DNA of 64,000 nucleotides from Petrosia ficiformis (Eukaryota; Porifera; Demospongiae; Haplosclerida; Petrosiidae): NCBI GenBank assembly GCA_947044365.1, contig OX345642.1, positions 6,425,507 to 6,489,506 of the forward strand, read 5' to 3'. Shown piece by piece: positions 1 to 12,102 of this stretch (position 1 is its first letter; each line of letters starts with the position of its first letter). The notes under the pieces were generated by a model. It saw only the letters and a program-made list of their open reading frames with translations, ran no database searches and was not told where the DNA came from. The position numbers and the translations under genes were made by a program.

Positions 1-753
1 TTTATTGGAAGTGAAATACCATCTGCTTCTAAGGTATAGACATGAGCATACATAGAGAATTAGATGTATTAACTAAATGTCTTTCGTGTTCACCATGACC
101 TCAGCAAAGTGTTCATAACTTTAGCTTGGAATGACTAACAGTCTTTTTATCTTCACCATTTTCATATAATTATCCTTCCCGTACTTTCTTGTGTGTGACA
201 TGTGCATAACCTCCTCTGGTTTTATACAGTAGTTTACCACTCAAAATGGTGGATGTGACACATTAGCTGTATACTCTACATGTAAATAACATGATCAAAT
301 AACCTGTATAAATAACTGACTTTCGAAAATCATAGAGTGAGTCTCACATGTGTATTATACATACTGTATTGTTTGGGTATACATTAAAACCCCTATATTG
401 AGGACACCCCTGTATTAAGGACACTTAAAAATTTATAATATAAATTCACCCCTGAAATGGGGACAGCCCTGTAATAAGTACACTTACATTTGTCCCAAAG
501 GTGTCCAGAATAGAGGGGTTCCACTGTAGATTCCCAGCTCTGACTAACGGATACAGGTAAAAATAAACTTCAATATTAATGAACAAAGACTCTTTTGCAA
601 AGACAGTCCCAAAAAAAACTAGATTTATAAAGAAAGTGAAATGGAGACACAGAGATTACATTTACTAAATACAGGAGACAGACTGGTGACTACGTATATC
701 AATCATATTTATAATACATTTACAAGTTTATTGTTAGTTACAATACTACACAG
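1..753. other. Left edge, probably NGDN intron; no exon recognised
   Basis: I find no exon here that encodes the missing N-terminal part of neuroguidin, so the first exons probably lie to the left of the window. Around 385-525 there is repeated text about 'ccctat...gaggacacccc' that looks like a dispersed repeat. Nothing else could be identified. Confidence 0.5.
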
Positions 754-3700
754 TTATCTGATAAATTTGGTACAACTAATGCTTCACAAGAATGAAGGTC
801 AGAGAATATGTGAGAGCTCATGTGTTGATAGACTAGTGGAGATAAGGACAGTGTTAGAGAAAATTAGACCACTTGATCAAAAATTGCGTTACCAAGTTGA
901 CAAATTGCTCAAGACTGCAGCTACAGGATTTGCAGGTTAGAACTTTATGTGACAATGGATATGAAGGGGAGACCATTGGATGTGACAATGGATATGAAGG
1001 GGAGACCATTGGATGTGACAATGGATATGAAAGGGAGACCATTGGATGGAACAATGGATCACAAGGAGGGACCATTGGATGATAACAACTATACCATTGA
1101 TATTTGTCATTTCATGCAGAAAGCTGACTAAATGTCGTATCCAGGAAGTTAACTATTACCCACCCTAGATAACAAAATTTTTTTTTCCTGTACCAATGCT
1201 GAATAGCAAAGGCAACTGTTTAACCATAATTAACTTTGTTAATTATTATTCAAAGTTCTCCTCTTCATATCCATAGTTATTTGAAGTTATGCAGCAGGAA
1301 CATTAATATAATGGGAAGTGTTCAGTATTGCATGACTAGGAATACTGAACCCAGCTCCACCCTCACAAATGGGCCTATATACCATACCTGTGCATGCATA
1401 AATTAATAGAGAACTATAATGGTATTTCAGCAACAGCATTCATTACATGTTTGGTTAACTATTAACCCTTAGAATGTTGATATAATGTAATTGGGATATT
1501 TGACCCCTATACAGTTAGGAGTGCATTCCTAGTGTAACAAAGCACTCCAAATATTCGTAATTGGTTTCAGTCATAAGCCCAAGAAAATGGCTAAAAATAT
1601 TTTAAAGTGGGGTACATTGCATTTGATTTAGTCCAACAAATTGCTTGGATACGTTCGCATCCTGGTAAGCAAGTTGCTAGAAGTAGTACTCCATGTCAGA
1701 AAAGGAGCCAAGTTTGGGGTGAACGATGGCTGAGATATCTGCAGCAGAGCCTCCGGTTTTTGAAATGAGCCTTTCTGTATCCCAAACTTGGCTCCTTTTC
1801 TGACATAAAGTACTACTTATAGCAACTTGCTTACTAGGACCCAAAAGTTTCCAAGCAACTCGTGGGACTAAATCAAATGCAGTGTACTCCCATTTAAAAT
1901 GGGAAGCATTGCCAAGAACATTCTCAGCACTCTAAGGGTTAAATGAATTTCTCATATCAATCATAACGTGAAGAAAATGCAGAAAGAATCTTGTATGCGA
2001 TTACATAAATCAAAGGGTGTATCTACTAATATGAACATGTAGTTACTATGTATATCTGCATGTAGTTCACGTCACTAAAACAGAGGTATCCTGAGAGGAC
2101 TATATGCTTCCGTTTTCACTTGGACTTCATCTGCAGCTATACTTTTGTTTAGTGCCTTTGATATCATAGTCAAATGTTGCACCAGAATCTACAGTAGGTT
2201 ATATAGCATTTAAATTTAGTTTCATAATTATTGATATCAACATTAAGAATGGCCATAGCCAAAATAGCATCCTTAGCAGGTACTGTAATAGGGAAACTAA
2301 ACGATTCTTCAAGAGTTTTCACGCTGATATGTACCGGAGACACTCAAGGTAAGACTGGCTGATAAAGTAGTAACTACCGTAAACAATGGAACTCCTCCAT
2401 TAATTTCCGTTGTAACACTAGCTTCCATTCCAGCTGTTACTGACCATGTGTCTGTTATAGTAATAGATTCTGAGCCTTCAAATGTGAACTGTTGAGAATG
2501 TTTCCTTGAGTACTGTCATATACTATTCTGTTGATACCTTTAGGTTTTGTGGAAACTTTCAATGTAGAATAGCTGGGCATTTCGACTTGTCGAAGCAAAG
2601 CAAAACCAATCAATGGAATTTTCTGCTTGCCCAAATACCCACACAAGAATCCCAGATCCTATTTCAGGCTCATATAGATCTTCAGTTCTTGTTTCACCAA
2701 CCTTAACACTAAATTGTCATTCTTGGTTTGTATTTAGAAACCCACCACAGAGTCCACTAGTCTTTTGTGTTCTATAACTTTAAAGACTTGCTCTATTGTC
2801 CATCAGCAATGTAGAGTGTTTCAGTTGATGGTGTAGTAGTTCCACTTTCAAGCATATTCATGATGACAACTTTTTAAAACTTTTTTCCACTAAAAAACTC
2901 CACTTACAGAAAACCTTCTTACTGACGTCTAAACACAGAACTGATCTTGTCTTGATAGCACTCTGCGTTTCACAGCAATTCCATGATGTTTCTTTCAGCT
3001 AGAAGTAACTTGTTTGACGAAACTATGGTAGCTACAGACACGAAACTCTGGTCTTGCATCACTCATTTTTCATTGTAAACATTTCCTTATCTTCACACTT
3101 TTAAGTTCAGCCTTTGAGTACACTCACTCAGTCCTGTCACACCCCATGTTGTGATCCTTTCACCCACTTTTCACATGTAAACATTACCTTATTCATCTAT
3201 TAGCATCAAATTAACTATCACACTCCAAACTCTGTTCATTTCCTTATCTTGGAAAACGATTAAAAATTTAAGCTCAGCCTCTGAGTACATTCACTCAGTC
3301 CTGTCACGCCCCATACTCTGATCTTGTAACCCACTTTTCACAGTTATACTGTAAGCATTACCTCAACTTCTGTTTTTAGAAAATGATACCTCAACACATC
3401 TTATACTCAGACCATCAGAAGTTGTTAGTAATTAATCCTCACCCACATAGGTGGAATGGAGGGTTACTTTAATCATTTTGTGAGTATGTGTGTCTTTTCT
3501 GGAAAACTAACAACATTGGCACTTTAAAGGAACTACTAGCAGAGTTCAAAGTTCAAATCATAAAAATGCTTTTTCTAAAACGTTTTGGTTTTAAATGTTA
3601 TGGCCATTTCTATAACTTACAGTTGCCATTCAAATCTTTGAAAAGATGTATTAACAAATTAGTACATGGAAACAAAACTGATCGTGTTTCTAGGCTATCA

Positions 3701-6700
3701 CTAAGAAACCACTAAACAAATAGTGTTATTGAAATAATGTACCTTTTGATAAACACAGTTACAACTCTCAGAGTTATAACTCTATAACACAGTTATAACA
3801 CAATTATAACACCGTTATAACACAGTTACATGTATAAAACAGTTCTAACACAGTTATAACACAGTTCTAACACAGTTATAACACAGTTATAACACAGTTC
3901 TAACACAGTTATAACACAGTTATAACACAGTTCTAACACAGTTATAACACAGTTCTAACACAGTTATAACACAGTTATAACACAGTTCTAACACAGTTAT
4001 AAAATAGTTACATTAAATACATGACAGGATGTAGCAGCAGATCCACTTAGATGGGAACAGTTGAATTTGACAAACACAGCTACATTCATATAACTCCCTC
4101 TCTCTCTCTCTGTTGATACAGTGGCTGCAGCAGATCCACTTAGATTTAAACCAAATCCTGGCAGTTTAGTACCAAAGGTATGTTACTACTAAATGATCCA
4201 CTTACTTTTGCATAGGCTGTGAATGAGTACCCAACCTGTAATGAGATTTGTTTTGTAAAAATCTTATGGATTAAGATAATGTGAACAATCACTTACCCTT
4301 AATACTTACCATTCAAGTAATTCAACTATCTTTTACAGCAAGTCAACTAACCTTGTTACGTAGGGAGAACCGTGGTTTGTCTTCCTGAATATCACATTAG
4401 GTGGTTTTGATTCTATTTAAAATGATTGAGTAGCAAGTAAGTTCAAATTATCAGAATCCATCATATCTGCTTTTGCAGAGCCTGTAACAGTTTTTTGTAT
4501 TGACAATTCAAGCTCTTGTGATACTGGCTTAATAGCTAAGCAAGAACCCTAAAATAAACGAATATATATAACACTCAAAAATTCAACTCCCATGGTGATG
4601 TATATATTCGTGTTTTATTATTAAATTATACATTACACTGATAATTATTGTCACAGCTTAATTAATGTGATATCAAATTACTTCTACCTCTAGTGCATTA
4701 AAGTTAGCACACATCATGAGACTGGCTCTAGGAAAATCTATTTGAATGGTTGCTATATAATCAGTCATTGTACAGGAAACCAACAAAATCATTTATGCTT
4801 GAAGAACACTTGTACTTCTTATAAAATGATGTTCAGTACAAAATGGCTGATAACATTATATCGTGGTTTGAATAACGAAAGTACCAATTTTGCCACACCT
4901 ATCAAATATACTCTATTAGTCAGATTCTAGCTGGGAATTAAGTACTTGTAATGAGATATAAAAGACTAGAGGACATACTATACACTAAACTATTCCTTTT
5001 ATATTCCCATTTCTACACTTGTAAACATTGATTTGTCGTTTTAACCCCATCAGTTTAAATGATATAATAATTATGTAATTATACGTTTTCCCCTCTTGTG
5101 TTTTATCTGTTAGTTAATGTGTGAGTATACTCTCAATATTTGTTAGTATCATACTAGATTAGCTGATGTATAAAAGTATAACTGATTATGAACATACTTT
5201 GCTTCTATGGAATTCAATGCTCTCAAGCCACAAATAGCTTCCCACACTATTAGTTAATGAGCCAATTGATTGTTCTGTGTGAACGATTTAACTCAGTTGC
5301 TAATTTACTACTGGAGGAAACTGTGGTTACATTCCTCATACTGAGCATATATACCTTATACTACATTAATTAATAATACATATAAATATTTCAATGTACT
5401 ATAAATGAATATCAAGAGGTATGTACTCTAGGTAACATAGTTCACTAACATAATTTTACTTGTATTAGCCACTCAATCAGTAACAAATATAGCACTGAAA
5501 TTTCTATGAAACTTATATAACTAATTTTTGGTTGGAATAAAAAGTCAATTGTAGAATGTAAAACTTGAAACCATGCATAGTACAAGAATGAGACTTGCAT
5601 CAGTAGAATGGGGTTGAGACTGAGATCATTTGTAGTACAAGAATGAGACTTGTATCAATACAATGGGGAGATCATTTGTTTATGAACATACTTTGCTTCT
5701 ATGGAATTCAATGCTCTTAAGCCACAAATAGCTTCCCACACTATTAGTTAATGAGCCAATTGATTGTTCTGTGTGAACGATTTAACTCAGTTGCTAATTT
5801 ACTACTGGAGGAAACTGTGGTTACATTCCTCATACTGAGCATATATACCTTATACTACATTAATTAATAATACATATAAATATTTCAATGTACTATAAAT
5901 GAATATCAAGAGGTGTGTACTCTAGGTAACATAGTTCACTAACATAATTTTACTTGTATTAGCCACTCAATCAGTAACAAATATAGCACTGAAATTTCTA
6001 TGAAACTTATATAACTAATTTTTGGTTGGAATAAAAAGTCAATTGTAGAATGTAAAACTTGAAACCATGCATAGTACAAGAATGAGACTTGCATCAGTAG
6101 AATGGGGTTGAGACTGAGATCATTTGTAGTACAAGAATGAGACTTGTATCAATACAATGGGGAGATCATTTGTAGTACTAGAATTGAGACTATCAGTAGA
6201 ATGGGGTTGAGGCAGAGATCAATAGAAACGTTGTTGTTTTGATATAGCATTTTGTAATTAAGTGAAAGGGACATAGATGTATACTGATATTTATAATTTT
6301 ATATAGTTACAAATAGATGATGAAGAAGACAATAACAGTAAAGAGAAGACTAGACTCTATGTACCACCTCGAGTACATGCTATGCCTTATGGTGAGTAAG
6401 ATGCATTTATGTACATACAGTTGACATTGGATTGATTGTTATCAATGCTTACCAATATTCCATAATGACATTTAGATAATTATATCAATAACTGATATCA
6501 ATCCAATCTTAGTTCTGGTATCTGATACATGTATTACAATGGTTAGTGTGTGCGCCATTGGGAATACATCTTGAGCCAATTAACTAAGAGTTAATGCTGT
6601 TAGTGACAATATAATCATAATTAACTGTGCCATCTCATCTGGTCCTAAAACTAAAGAGAGAACTGTGCAGTGCCAAATAAGATGCTCTTTAGGCCAATAG

Positions 6701-8412
6701 TGTGCCATATGAGCATATCAAAAACACTGTATCAATTGCATCACTTGATTGTAACTGATACCTGTAATAATAATGGCCGATAATGACATTATCAGTACAT
6801 CATTATTTCTAATTGCATCTTTTATAAAAAATCTCCTCTTTTAAACATTGAACAATGCCTAAACTCTTCTTACAATCCTGGTATAAATAAATGGTGAACA
6901 TGAATATTCATTTATTTACAATTATCTTCATATCCATACTCACATAGGTGAGGATGACACTCATGAAGTGAAAATTGAAAAGAAGCGAAAGAAAGCAATG
7001 AAGAGTTCTTTATTACAAGAACTACAAGAGGAGTTTTCTGATGCACCACATGAAGTCAAGGTATGTTTTTATGTGGCCCTGTTACTTGTTATGAGGTACA
7101 TATGATTATTTTACCATTCTGAGGTAAATACAAACACATAACTATTAAAAACAGTTAATAAAGCGTATGATTACCAAATTTCATTGACTATTTACCACAA
7201 ATAGTAGATTTTTAAAACATGCATGGTCGCATTATCGCATATAAGCCCTACTGTCCTTGACAATTGATCGGATGTTCACTAGTCCACCATTTTGCTAAAA
7301 AGAGCTGAGAAGCAAAGAGGACTAACTTAGAAAACAGTAATAGGTTATAATGTGTTTCAGGAGCAGATAAAAATTTAAGAAATCCAAAAAATGTCTTATT
7401 TGATAGTGTAGTATACCGGCCCAATTTGTAATGCATTTTTATGTACTATGATCTCCAGTAGTTGATTTTGGGTTAGCGGTAAGCCCATTTTATTTCTTAG
7501 CCCTTTGTTAGTAAGTTGATATCCAGGAAGAGCTATCATTAAGGTTTGCTTACTGTATAAAATGGCAGAACAGCAAGCAAGATGAAAAGTTTGAACTGAG
7601 CAGCTCCAGCCAATTGGGCATTTCTCTACTAGTGTACCTCCTTCAGTGTTAATAATGACATAAAGCGATAGCTGTCAGATCAAAATACAAGACAAGAGAA
7701 TAGCGGCACATCAATACACATCAAGATACTGCATGCCTATAATATTATGATATTCAATAGTTTCTGCAATATATTAAATATAAAACCATTTAATTTGCAA
7801 AAGCCCTGGAGTACAGCACAATCTGCTGGAATGCCATACGTATGGCTGACAATCACTGCCTTAGTGGATGGAGTTGCTTTTTCTGCGTACTCGCTAACAT
7901 GAGGAATTGAACTTTCCTTGTCTTTTTGCCCAAATATTCATTGTAGGAGTATACAAGATCAAGAATTCAGCGACAGAAAGAAATGGAAGATGTTAAAGAG
8001 CAGGAGAAATATGAAGAGGAATATTTTGTGAGACTTGGTGGGAGGAAAAGGAGGAAAGACAGTGGAAGAGAGATGGCAGAGAAAAGTTTAGAAGAGCTAA
8101 TGGACTTTGGAGGATTGTCAAATGAAAAGGTTACAAGATTTGTGTGTCTGTCTGTCTGTCTAGTTGCACTAGGGTATTGTATTATGATTTATTTTAAACA
8201 CAACATTTTAGGGAAGAACCTTTTTCAAGTTGAAAAAGGTCCTTGACCTAAACGTTGTTTAAAATAAATTTGCTGTGAAACAACTTCAGTATCCTAATCC
8301 AGTATCCTAATCCAGTATCCTAATCCAGTATCCTAATCCAGTATCCCAGTACAATTATATAGTGTTCCCTATTTTGATTGTGGATGACTATAGTTGTTGT
8401 TTGGACAACTAC

Positions 8413-8467
<55 letters not shown>

Positions 8468-8867
8468 GTCTGTCTGTTCTGTCTGTCTGTTCTGTCTGTC
8501 TCTGTCTGTCTGTTCTGTCTGTCTTTTTGTCTGTCTCTGTCTGTCTGTTCTGTCTGTCTCTGTCTGTCTGTCTTTCTGTCTGTCTGTCTGTCTGTTCTGT
8601 CTGTCTTTCTGTCTGTCTCTGTCTGTCTGTCTGTCTGTCTGTCTTTCTGTCTGTCTCTGTCTGTTCTGTCTGTCTTAGTGACTGTCATCATAACTCTATA
8701 CGGTTATGATAATTTTTTGTAATAGAGACGAAAGAAAGTTTTCAGTAAAAGAAGAAAGCTGATAAGGAAAAAGAAAGGAAAAAAGCCAACTGGTATGTAT
8801 ATAATTATACTCTACATGCTATCATTAATTATATTATATTCCAGTTAACAGCAGAAGAAGAAAATAG
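754..8867 (+). CDS. NGDN: Neuroguidin homologue (Sas10/Utp3 family), 5' end missing
   Basis: Visible coding exons: 754-935, 4122-4177, 6307-6391, 6948-7060, 7947-8129, 8726-8792 and 8845-8867 (TAG). Each is bounded by AG/GT and together they read in one frame: 709 bases, i.e. the last base of a split codon plus 236 codons including the stop. The first visible exon carries the hallmark [19 protein letters not shown] of neuroguidin/Sas10 proteins. Later exons give [42 protein letters not shown] and a basic C-terminus (RRKK..RRRK). In other animals NGDN acts in the nucleolus in small-subunit ribosome biogenesis and has been tied to eIF4E-dependent translational control; that role is inferred here. 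The second exon has two possible acceptors (after 4121 or after 4130), differing by VAA. The N-terminal roughly 80 residues are not in the window. Confidence 0.9.
948..1079. repeat. 33-bp minisatellite, 4 copies
   Basis: Four tandem copies of a 33-base unit (tgtgacaatggatatgaagg... ending accattgga), the last one diverged. The array starts 12 bases after the NGDN exon that ends at 935, directly behind its splice donor. It is open in three frames only because 33 is divisible by three. Confidence 0.9.
1463..1942. mobile_element. Foldback MITE-like element in NGDN intron
   Basis: The outer ends are inverted copies (ttaacccttaga at the left, ctctaagggttaa at the right). Long inner arms are also inverted: about 1613-1720 against 1775-1895, sharing for example agccaagtttggg / cccaaacttggct. 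The ends and the first 120 bases resemble a sequence at 18363-18500, so it is a dispersed non-autonomous family. No coding content seen. Confidence 0.7.
2265..2760 (-). pseudogene. Decayed aerolysin-like (beta-pore-forming) gene fragment
   Basis: On the minus strand, about 2330-2475 translates to a stretch with [15 protein letters not shown] and [16 protein letters not shown]. This pattern (alternating S/T, then GxP at the strand turn) is typical of the membrane-inserting domain of aerolysin/natterin-like proteins. A second block just downstream (2265-2320) has the [12 protein letters not shown] type of motif, but lies in another frame. The upstream part (about 2480-2760) also contains in-frame stop codons. 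The piece is therefore broken by at least one frameshift near 2320 and several stops, and I find no start, signal peptide or intact domain. It sits antisense in an NGDN intron. Family assignment is by motif pattern only. Confidence 0.55.
3050..3720. repeat. Dispersed repeat, inverted copy of 30.4-30.95 and 39.6-40.2 kb
   Basis: This segment matches, on the opposite strand, the regions at about 30410-30950 and 39640-40180 (shared stretches such as gtcctgtcacaccccatg and aacaacattggcactttaaa). It contains several copies of a motif like ttgtaaacatttccttatct. No protein similarity recognised. Confidence 0.75.
3776..4012. repeat. 11-bp minisatellite (cagttataaca / cagttctaaca)
   Basis: About 20 tandem copies of an 11-base unit, alternating between the 'ttata' and 'ttcta' variants in a higher-order pattern. 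It lies in the NGDN intron just before exon 4122-4177. Confidence 0.9.
5187..6174. repeat. 494-bp direct tandem duplication
   Basis: Unit 5187-5680 is repeated almost base for base at 5681-6174, beginning tatgaacatactttgcttct. Inverted copies of part of the unit occur at about 31605-31760 and 40845-41010, and a fragment lies at 26225-26310. A dispersed element was therefore tandemly duplicated here. Within each unit the text 'tagtacaagaatgagacttg' is itself repeated. Confidence 0.9.
6538..6745. repeat. MITE-like dispersed repeat
   Basis: The same roughly 200-base sequence (gttagtgtgtgcgccattgg ... aggccaatagtgtgccat) occurs again at 55065-55230 and, inverted, at 31915-32095 and 41165-41340. 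No coding content. Confidence 0.75.
8284..8350. repeat. 13-bp tandem repeat (cagtatcctaatc) x5
   Basis: Five tandem copies, the last one diverged, in the penultimate NGDN introns. Confidence 0.85.
8413..8678. repeat. (CTGT)n microsatellite, interrupted
   Basis: About 265 bases of ctgt repeats with ttctgt and ctctgt interruptions. It lies in an NGDN intron 50 bases before the exon at 8726, so part of it could serve as an extended polypyrimidine tract. Long open frames over it are artefacts of the repeat. Confidence 0.95.
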
Positions 8868-9443
8868 AATTTATGAAACTTATTTCGTACAAACATAATT
8901 AAATTCAACTACTAAATCTGTAACCACATTCCCTGCATTTATTATTATGAAATACTACAGCCAATAAAATCAGGATATTCTTGTGCTGATTACATCATCG
9001 TGTGACTAGACTCATCCCCAGACCATCATGCCCTACATCTATGGGCGAAATACAGTCAGGAACAATTGCTTATGATACTTGGTCCAAAGATCAAACGTCC
9101 TTTCCGCTCAAAAGGAAATTCATTCTTATCAAACATTCTATTAGAGTAGAAAAGATGTTTGATGCTTGGACCAAGATTTGAAGCAACTGTAAGGCTTAGC
9201 AGTCTGTGGACGAGACTACCATGACCATTACAGTACAGACAATAATAGCAATATCAAGTCAGTTATACTGTAACCTAGTCTCATTCCCAGACTTGCCTAC
9301 TTGGAACGAGACTAACTGTAACCATGATGATTATGTTTTCAAAGGATATTTTATATCAATCTCCATTGTCTCACTATACTGTATAATTATTAATAATTTG
9401 CAATATTTCTAAAATCAGTCAATACAAAAATATTTTCATCAGT
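8868..9443. other. Convergent intergenic region with small hairpins
   Basis: This lies between the stop of NGDN (+) and the stop of unknown-family copy A (-). It holds two hairpin-like elements: 9005-9228 (actagactcatccccagac ... gtctgtggacgagact) and 9270-9315 (cctagtctcattcccagac ... gaacgagact). Both belong to the AGTCTC foldback group. No gene seen. Confidence 0.6.
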
Positions 9444-11711
9444 TTAAAGGCAATATATTATTATTATTGCTATAATAACACCAAACACAGCAAGAGCAGC
9501 TTTCTTATACATGTACTCTGGCTTTGGTGGTACTGGAGGAACTTCAGTAATGGTAAATGCTCCATCAGGTTCAGTTGAAGTTGTTACATCTAGTGTAACT
9601 GGATTTGGTATAGTGGCATCATACTGCACATACATGTTTTGATGATAATATGGCTGGATGAACTTTCTATTATGTGTTCCATCAACGATAATAAACACAT
9701 CTGAGGGATCTGTACCAAATGACGAAATATCTTCTAATTGCTGAACCTAAGGTAAAAAATAACAGTTTTTAGTTATAGTTAAAAAGCTGGTGTGCCATTT
9801 GCAAATTAGTAGTTAGTTATTTTAGTCTACTAAAAAGGAAAGGTGAGCCCCTGCAAAAGATTGGTGCTATGTATGTATTGTGCACTGCAAAAACAAAATT
9901 GTTAAAATAACAAATGTATTCGTCAGTGCAGTTCAAGGAGCAGTGGAAATTGTAATTTAATTGGTTTGTTATGGATATACATGTAAATAATTATGATCCA
10001 ATAATTGTAGTTTCAATTTTTCTGTATAATAGATGTAGAATAATTCAGGTTTCCAATTCTTTGTGTATCTAATATGAGATATTAGGCATGATAATTGAGT
10101 ACATTAATTTGGTTTACATATTTTAATATAATTAGTACAAAGTAGCTGTGGTGCTAGATGTATGTATCCTGAACAACCACAATTTGTTAAAGTCTTGCCA
10201 CTGTACCAATCAATCATGTTTGTCATTCTAACAATTTAAATTTTGCAGTCTGGTATAAATGCATGCACATACTCAGTGACACTTCGTTCTTTGCAACAGG
10301 ACATGATATAATAGCAATTATCAATAATATGAATACTGTATGCATGAATACACAACATACTATCCAAAATGGATGATCGTAAATAGAATATTTTTTCTTT
10401 GCTAGATTGTGAATATATATAATACTTTTTGGTTCTAGAATCAATTTCTAAAGACCTAGAAATCCAAAATTTCCTGGGAGGCATGTCCCCAGACCCCCCC
10501 CCCCCCCCCTTCCTCCCCCTACATGGATTACTCATTGTTCAGTCATCAGCCCCACCAATATTTATGAACTTCATTCGCCTATGGAAATACTCCTGACATG
10601 TGCATGTGAGGTGATTGAATTTCAATTTTTAGCTATAGGCCCTGACATTTTTTATAGCTAAAATTTTGAAAACTATAACCATAACCATAGGAATTGTATA
10701 TATTTTGTTTTTTACTCACTTCTTCCAGACTGACATGTGGGTTACTGATATTCTTAAAATGCCAGTATTGACCTTCAGAATATGTATAGAAGACTCCAGC
10801 ACCAAATCCTTGAGTTGGAACATATACAAACCTCCAGATGACTACATGTGTATATGGATAAATGATAAGCCAGTTTGGTAAAAATAAAATATGCTCAATA
10901 ATTTAAAAAATTATCAAAGTTTCATGAAATAAGAATCAAATTTTGATGAAAGAACACAAATCCGTAACTATCAGACAAGAGTAAAAGCAAAGGACTGCAT
11001 AATAATAGTTCATTCAACAATGCATTCCAAGGCATTATGTCATGCAACCATTCACTCTAGGTGTAAGAGTGATGTATTTATCTATGGCTATACTGGGACC
11101 AATGGGAGGTGAATCTATGATAAGATAAGGTCTAAGACCACACACTCTGTGTAAACATGAATGAAGTGTGAAACTACTTTACCTTACTTACTCAATGATG
11201 TAGTACGAGGACTTGCTATAAGAGATGAAAAACCGTTTTGATCAGCAAGATAGGGAGTGGGATTAGTGTAGGATTGGATATGTAGATCTTGGTCCAATAC
11301 ATTTCCATGATATTTTAAAAGTGTCTTTAGATTGTCTTTCACAGTTTGCAACTGTACAGTATACACAGTAATTGCAAATAATAAGGTCAGTATGTTAAAT
11401 CAAGTAAAGTAACCAGAACAGAAAAAAATAAACCTGCATGTAGCTAGGATTCTATTGAACTTTTTGCATACTATAAACCGTATAAATTGAAGAATGTCAA
11501 AACTTGCAATTGTTGCATGGAATAGAAAGGCTCTCTGTTCAGTGCAACACCTTGCAACATGTTGTAAGGTGTTGTTAATAGAAGTTTTTCTTAACATACA
11601 TGGTGCAACACTGTTGCGTGCAACCATGTTGCACAAATGTATGCTGGGCTTAAAGATGCTAAAAATGACTGCAGTTTGCAAATGTACCAGTATAGGCTGC
11701 CACAAATACTG

Positions 11712-11742
<31 letters not shown>

Positions 11743-12102
11743 ATATAATAATTACTATATATAGTATGCTAACAGGTACAAAATATAGGACCCACATCTG
11801 AGGACACAAAACGAGGATCCTATATGCAGTATATAGGACCTATTAGCATACTATATATATACAATATATTGCATGATGGTGACATCTCCTGCATAGTGTG
11901 CACATGGAAGGTCTATATACAATATATAGAACTCACTACATCAAAGGGAGATGTCACCATCATACTATATAATTATTATAGCTACCTATATATATAATAA
12001 TTATACATATAAAATATTATATCTAACATTAATACTAACAAATTTGTCTTCGTCTGGTGTATTCCTCGACCTCTCATAATGGTTCTTGCGTTGCAATTCC
12101 AT
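9444..12102 (-). CDS. Unknown tandem family, copy A (215 aa, C-terminal membrane anchor)
   Basis: Four exons on the minus strand: 12102-12040 (ATG, with an in-frame TAA just upstream), 11351-11192, 10841-10720 and 9746-9444, total 648 bases. The introns have GT/AG ends and phases 0, 1 and 0, as in every other member. Exon 1 is MELQRKNHY...EDKF; exon 2 begins LQTVKDNLKTLL and has GFSSLIASPRTTSL; exon 3 has IWRFVYVP, GAGVFY and YWHFKN; exon 4 has DPSDVFIIVD, KFIQPYYHQ and MYVQYDA. Only this copy carries a further tail: a proline-rich stretch (EVPPVPPKPEYMYKK) and a hydrophobic segment (AALAVFGVIIAIIIIYCL) that runs to the stop. With no signal peptide, this predicts a tail-anchored protein with the bulk in the cytosol. 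I do not recognise the family. Intron 1 contains foldback sequence and an AT run. Confidence 0.8.
10493..10511. repeat. Poly-C tract
   Basis: A run of about 19 cytosines, downstream of exon 3 of copy A and inside its last intron. Confidence 0.9.
11740..11980. repeat. AT-rich foldback sequences in intron 1 of copy A
   Basis: Nested inverted repeats: tatagtatgctaacaggt against acctattagcatactata (11757-11855), and atgatggtgacatctcc against ggagatgtcaccatcat (11872-11962). They are preceded by a TA run at 11712-11735. MITE-like, no coding content. Confidence 0.7.

Noticed and set aside
948..1131. Possible coding minisatellite (repeated [13 protein letters not shown] units) continuing the NGDN exon
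   Set aside because: The NGDN exon has a good donor at 936, the normal frame ends at once, and the next homologous exon is at 4122. The open frames reflect the 33-base period.
4440..4560. Minus-strand open stretch ([15 protein letters not shown]) recurring near 20.0, 23.8 and 26.4 kb
   Set aside because: The recurring copies are frameshifted relative to one another and lie in duplicated spacers; treated as repeat sequence.
8320..8722. Cys-Leu-Ser-Val or Thr-Asp-Arg-Gln repeat proteins at 8.3-8.7 kb
   Set aside because: Pure microsatellite translation in an NGDN intron, open in five frames.
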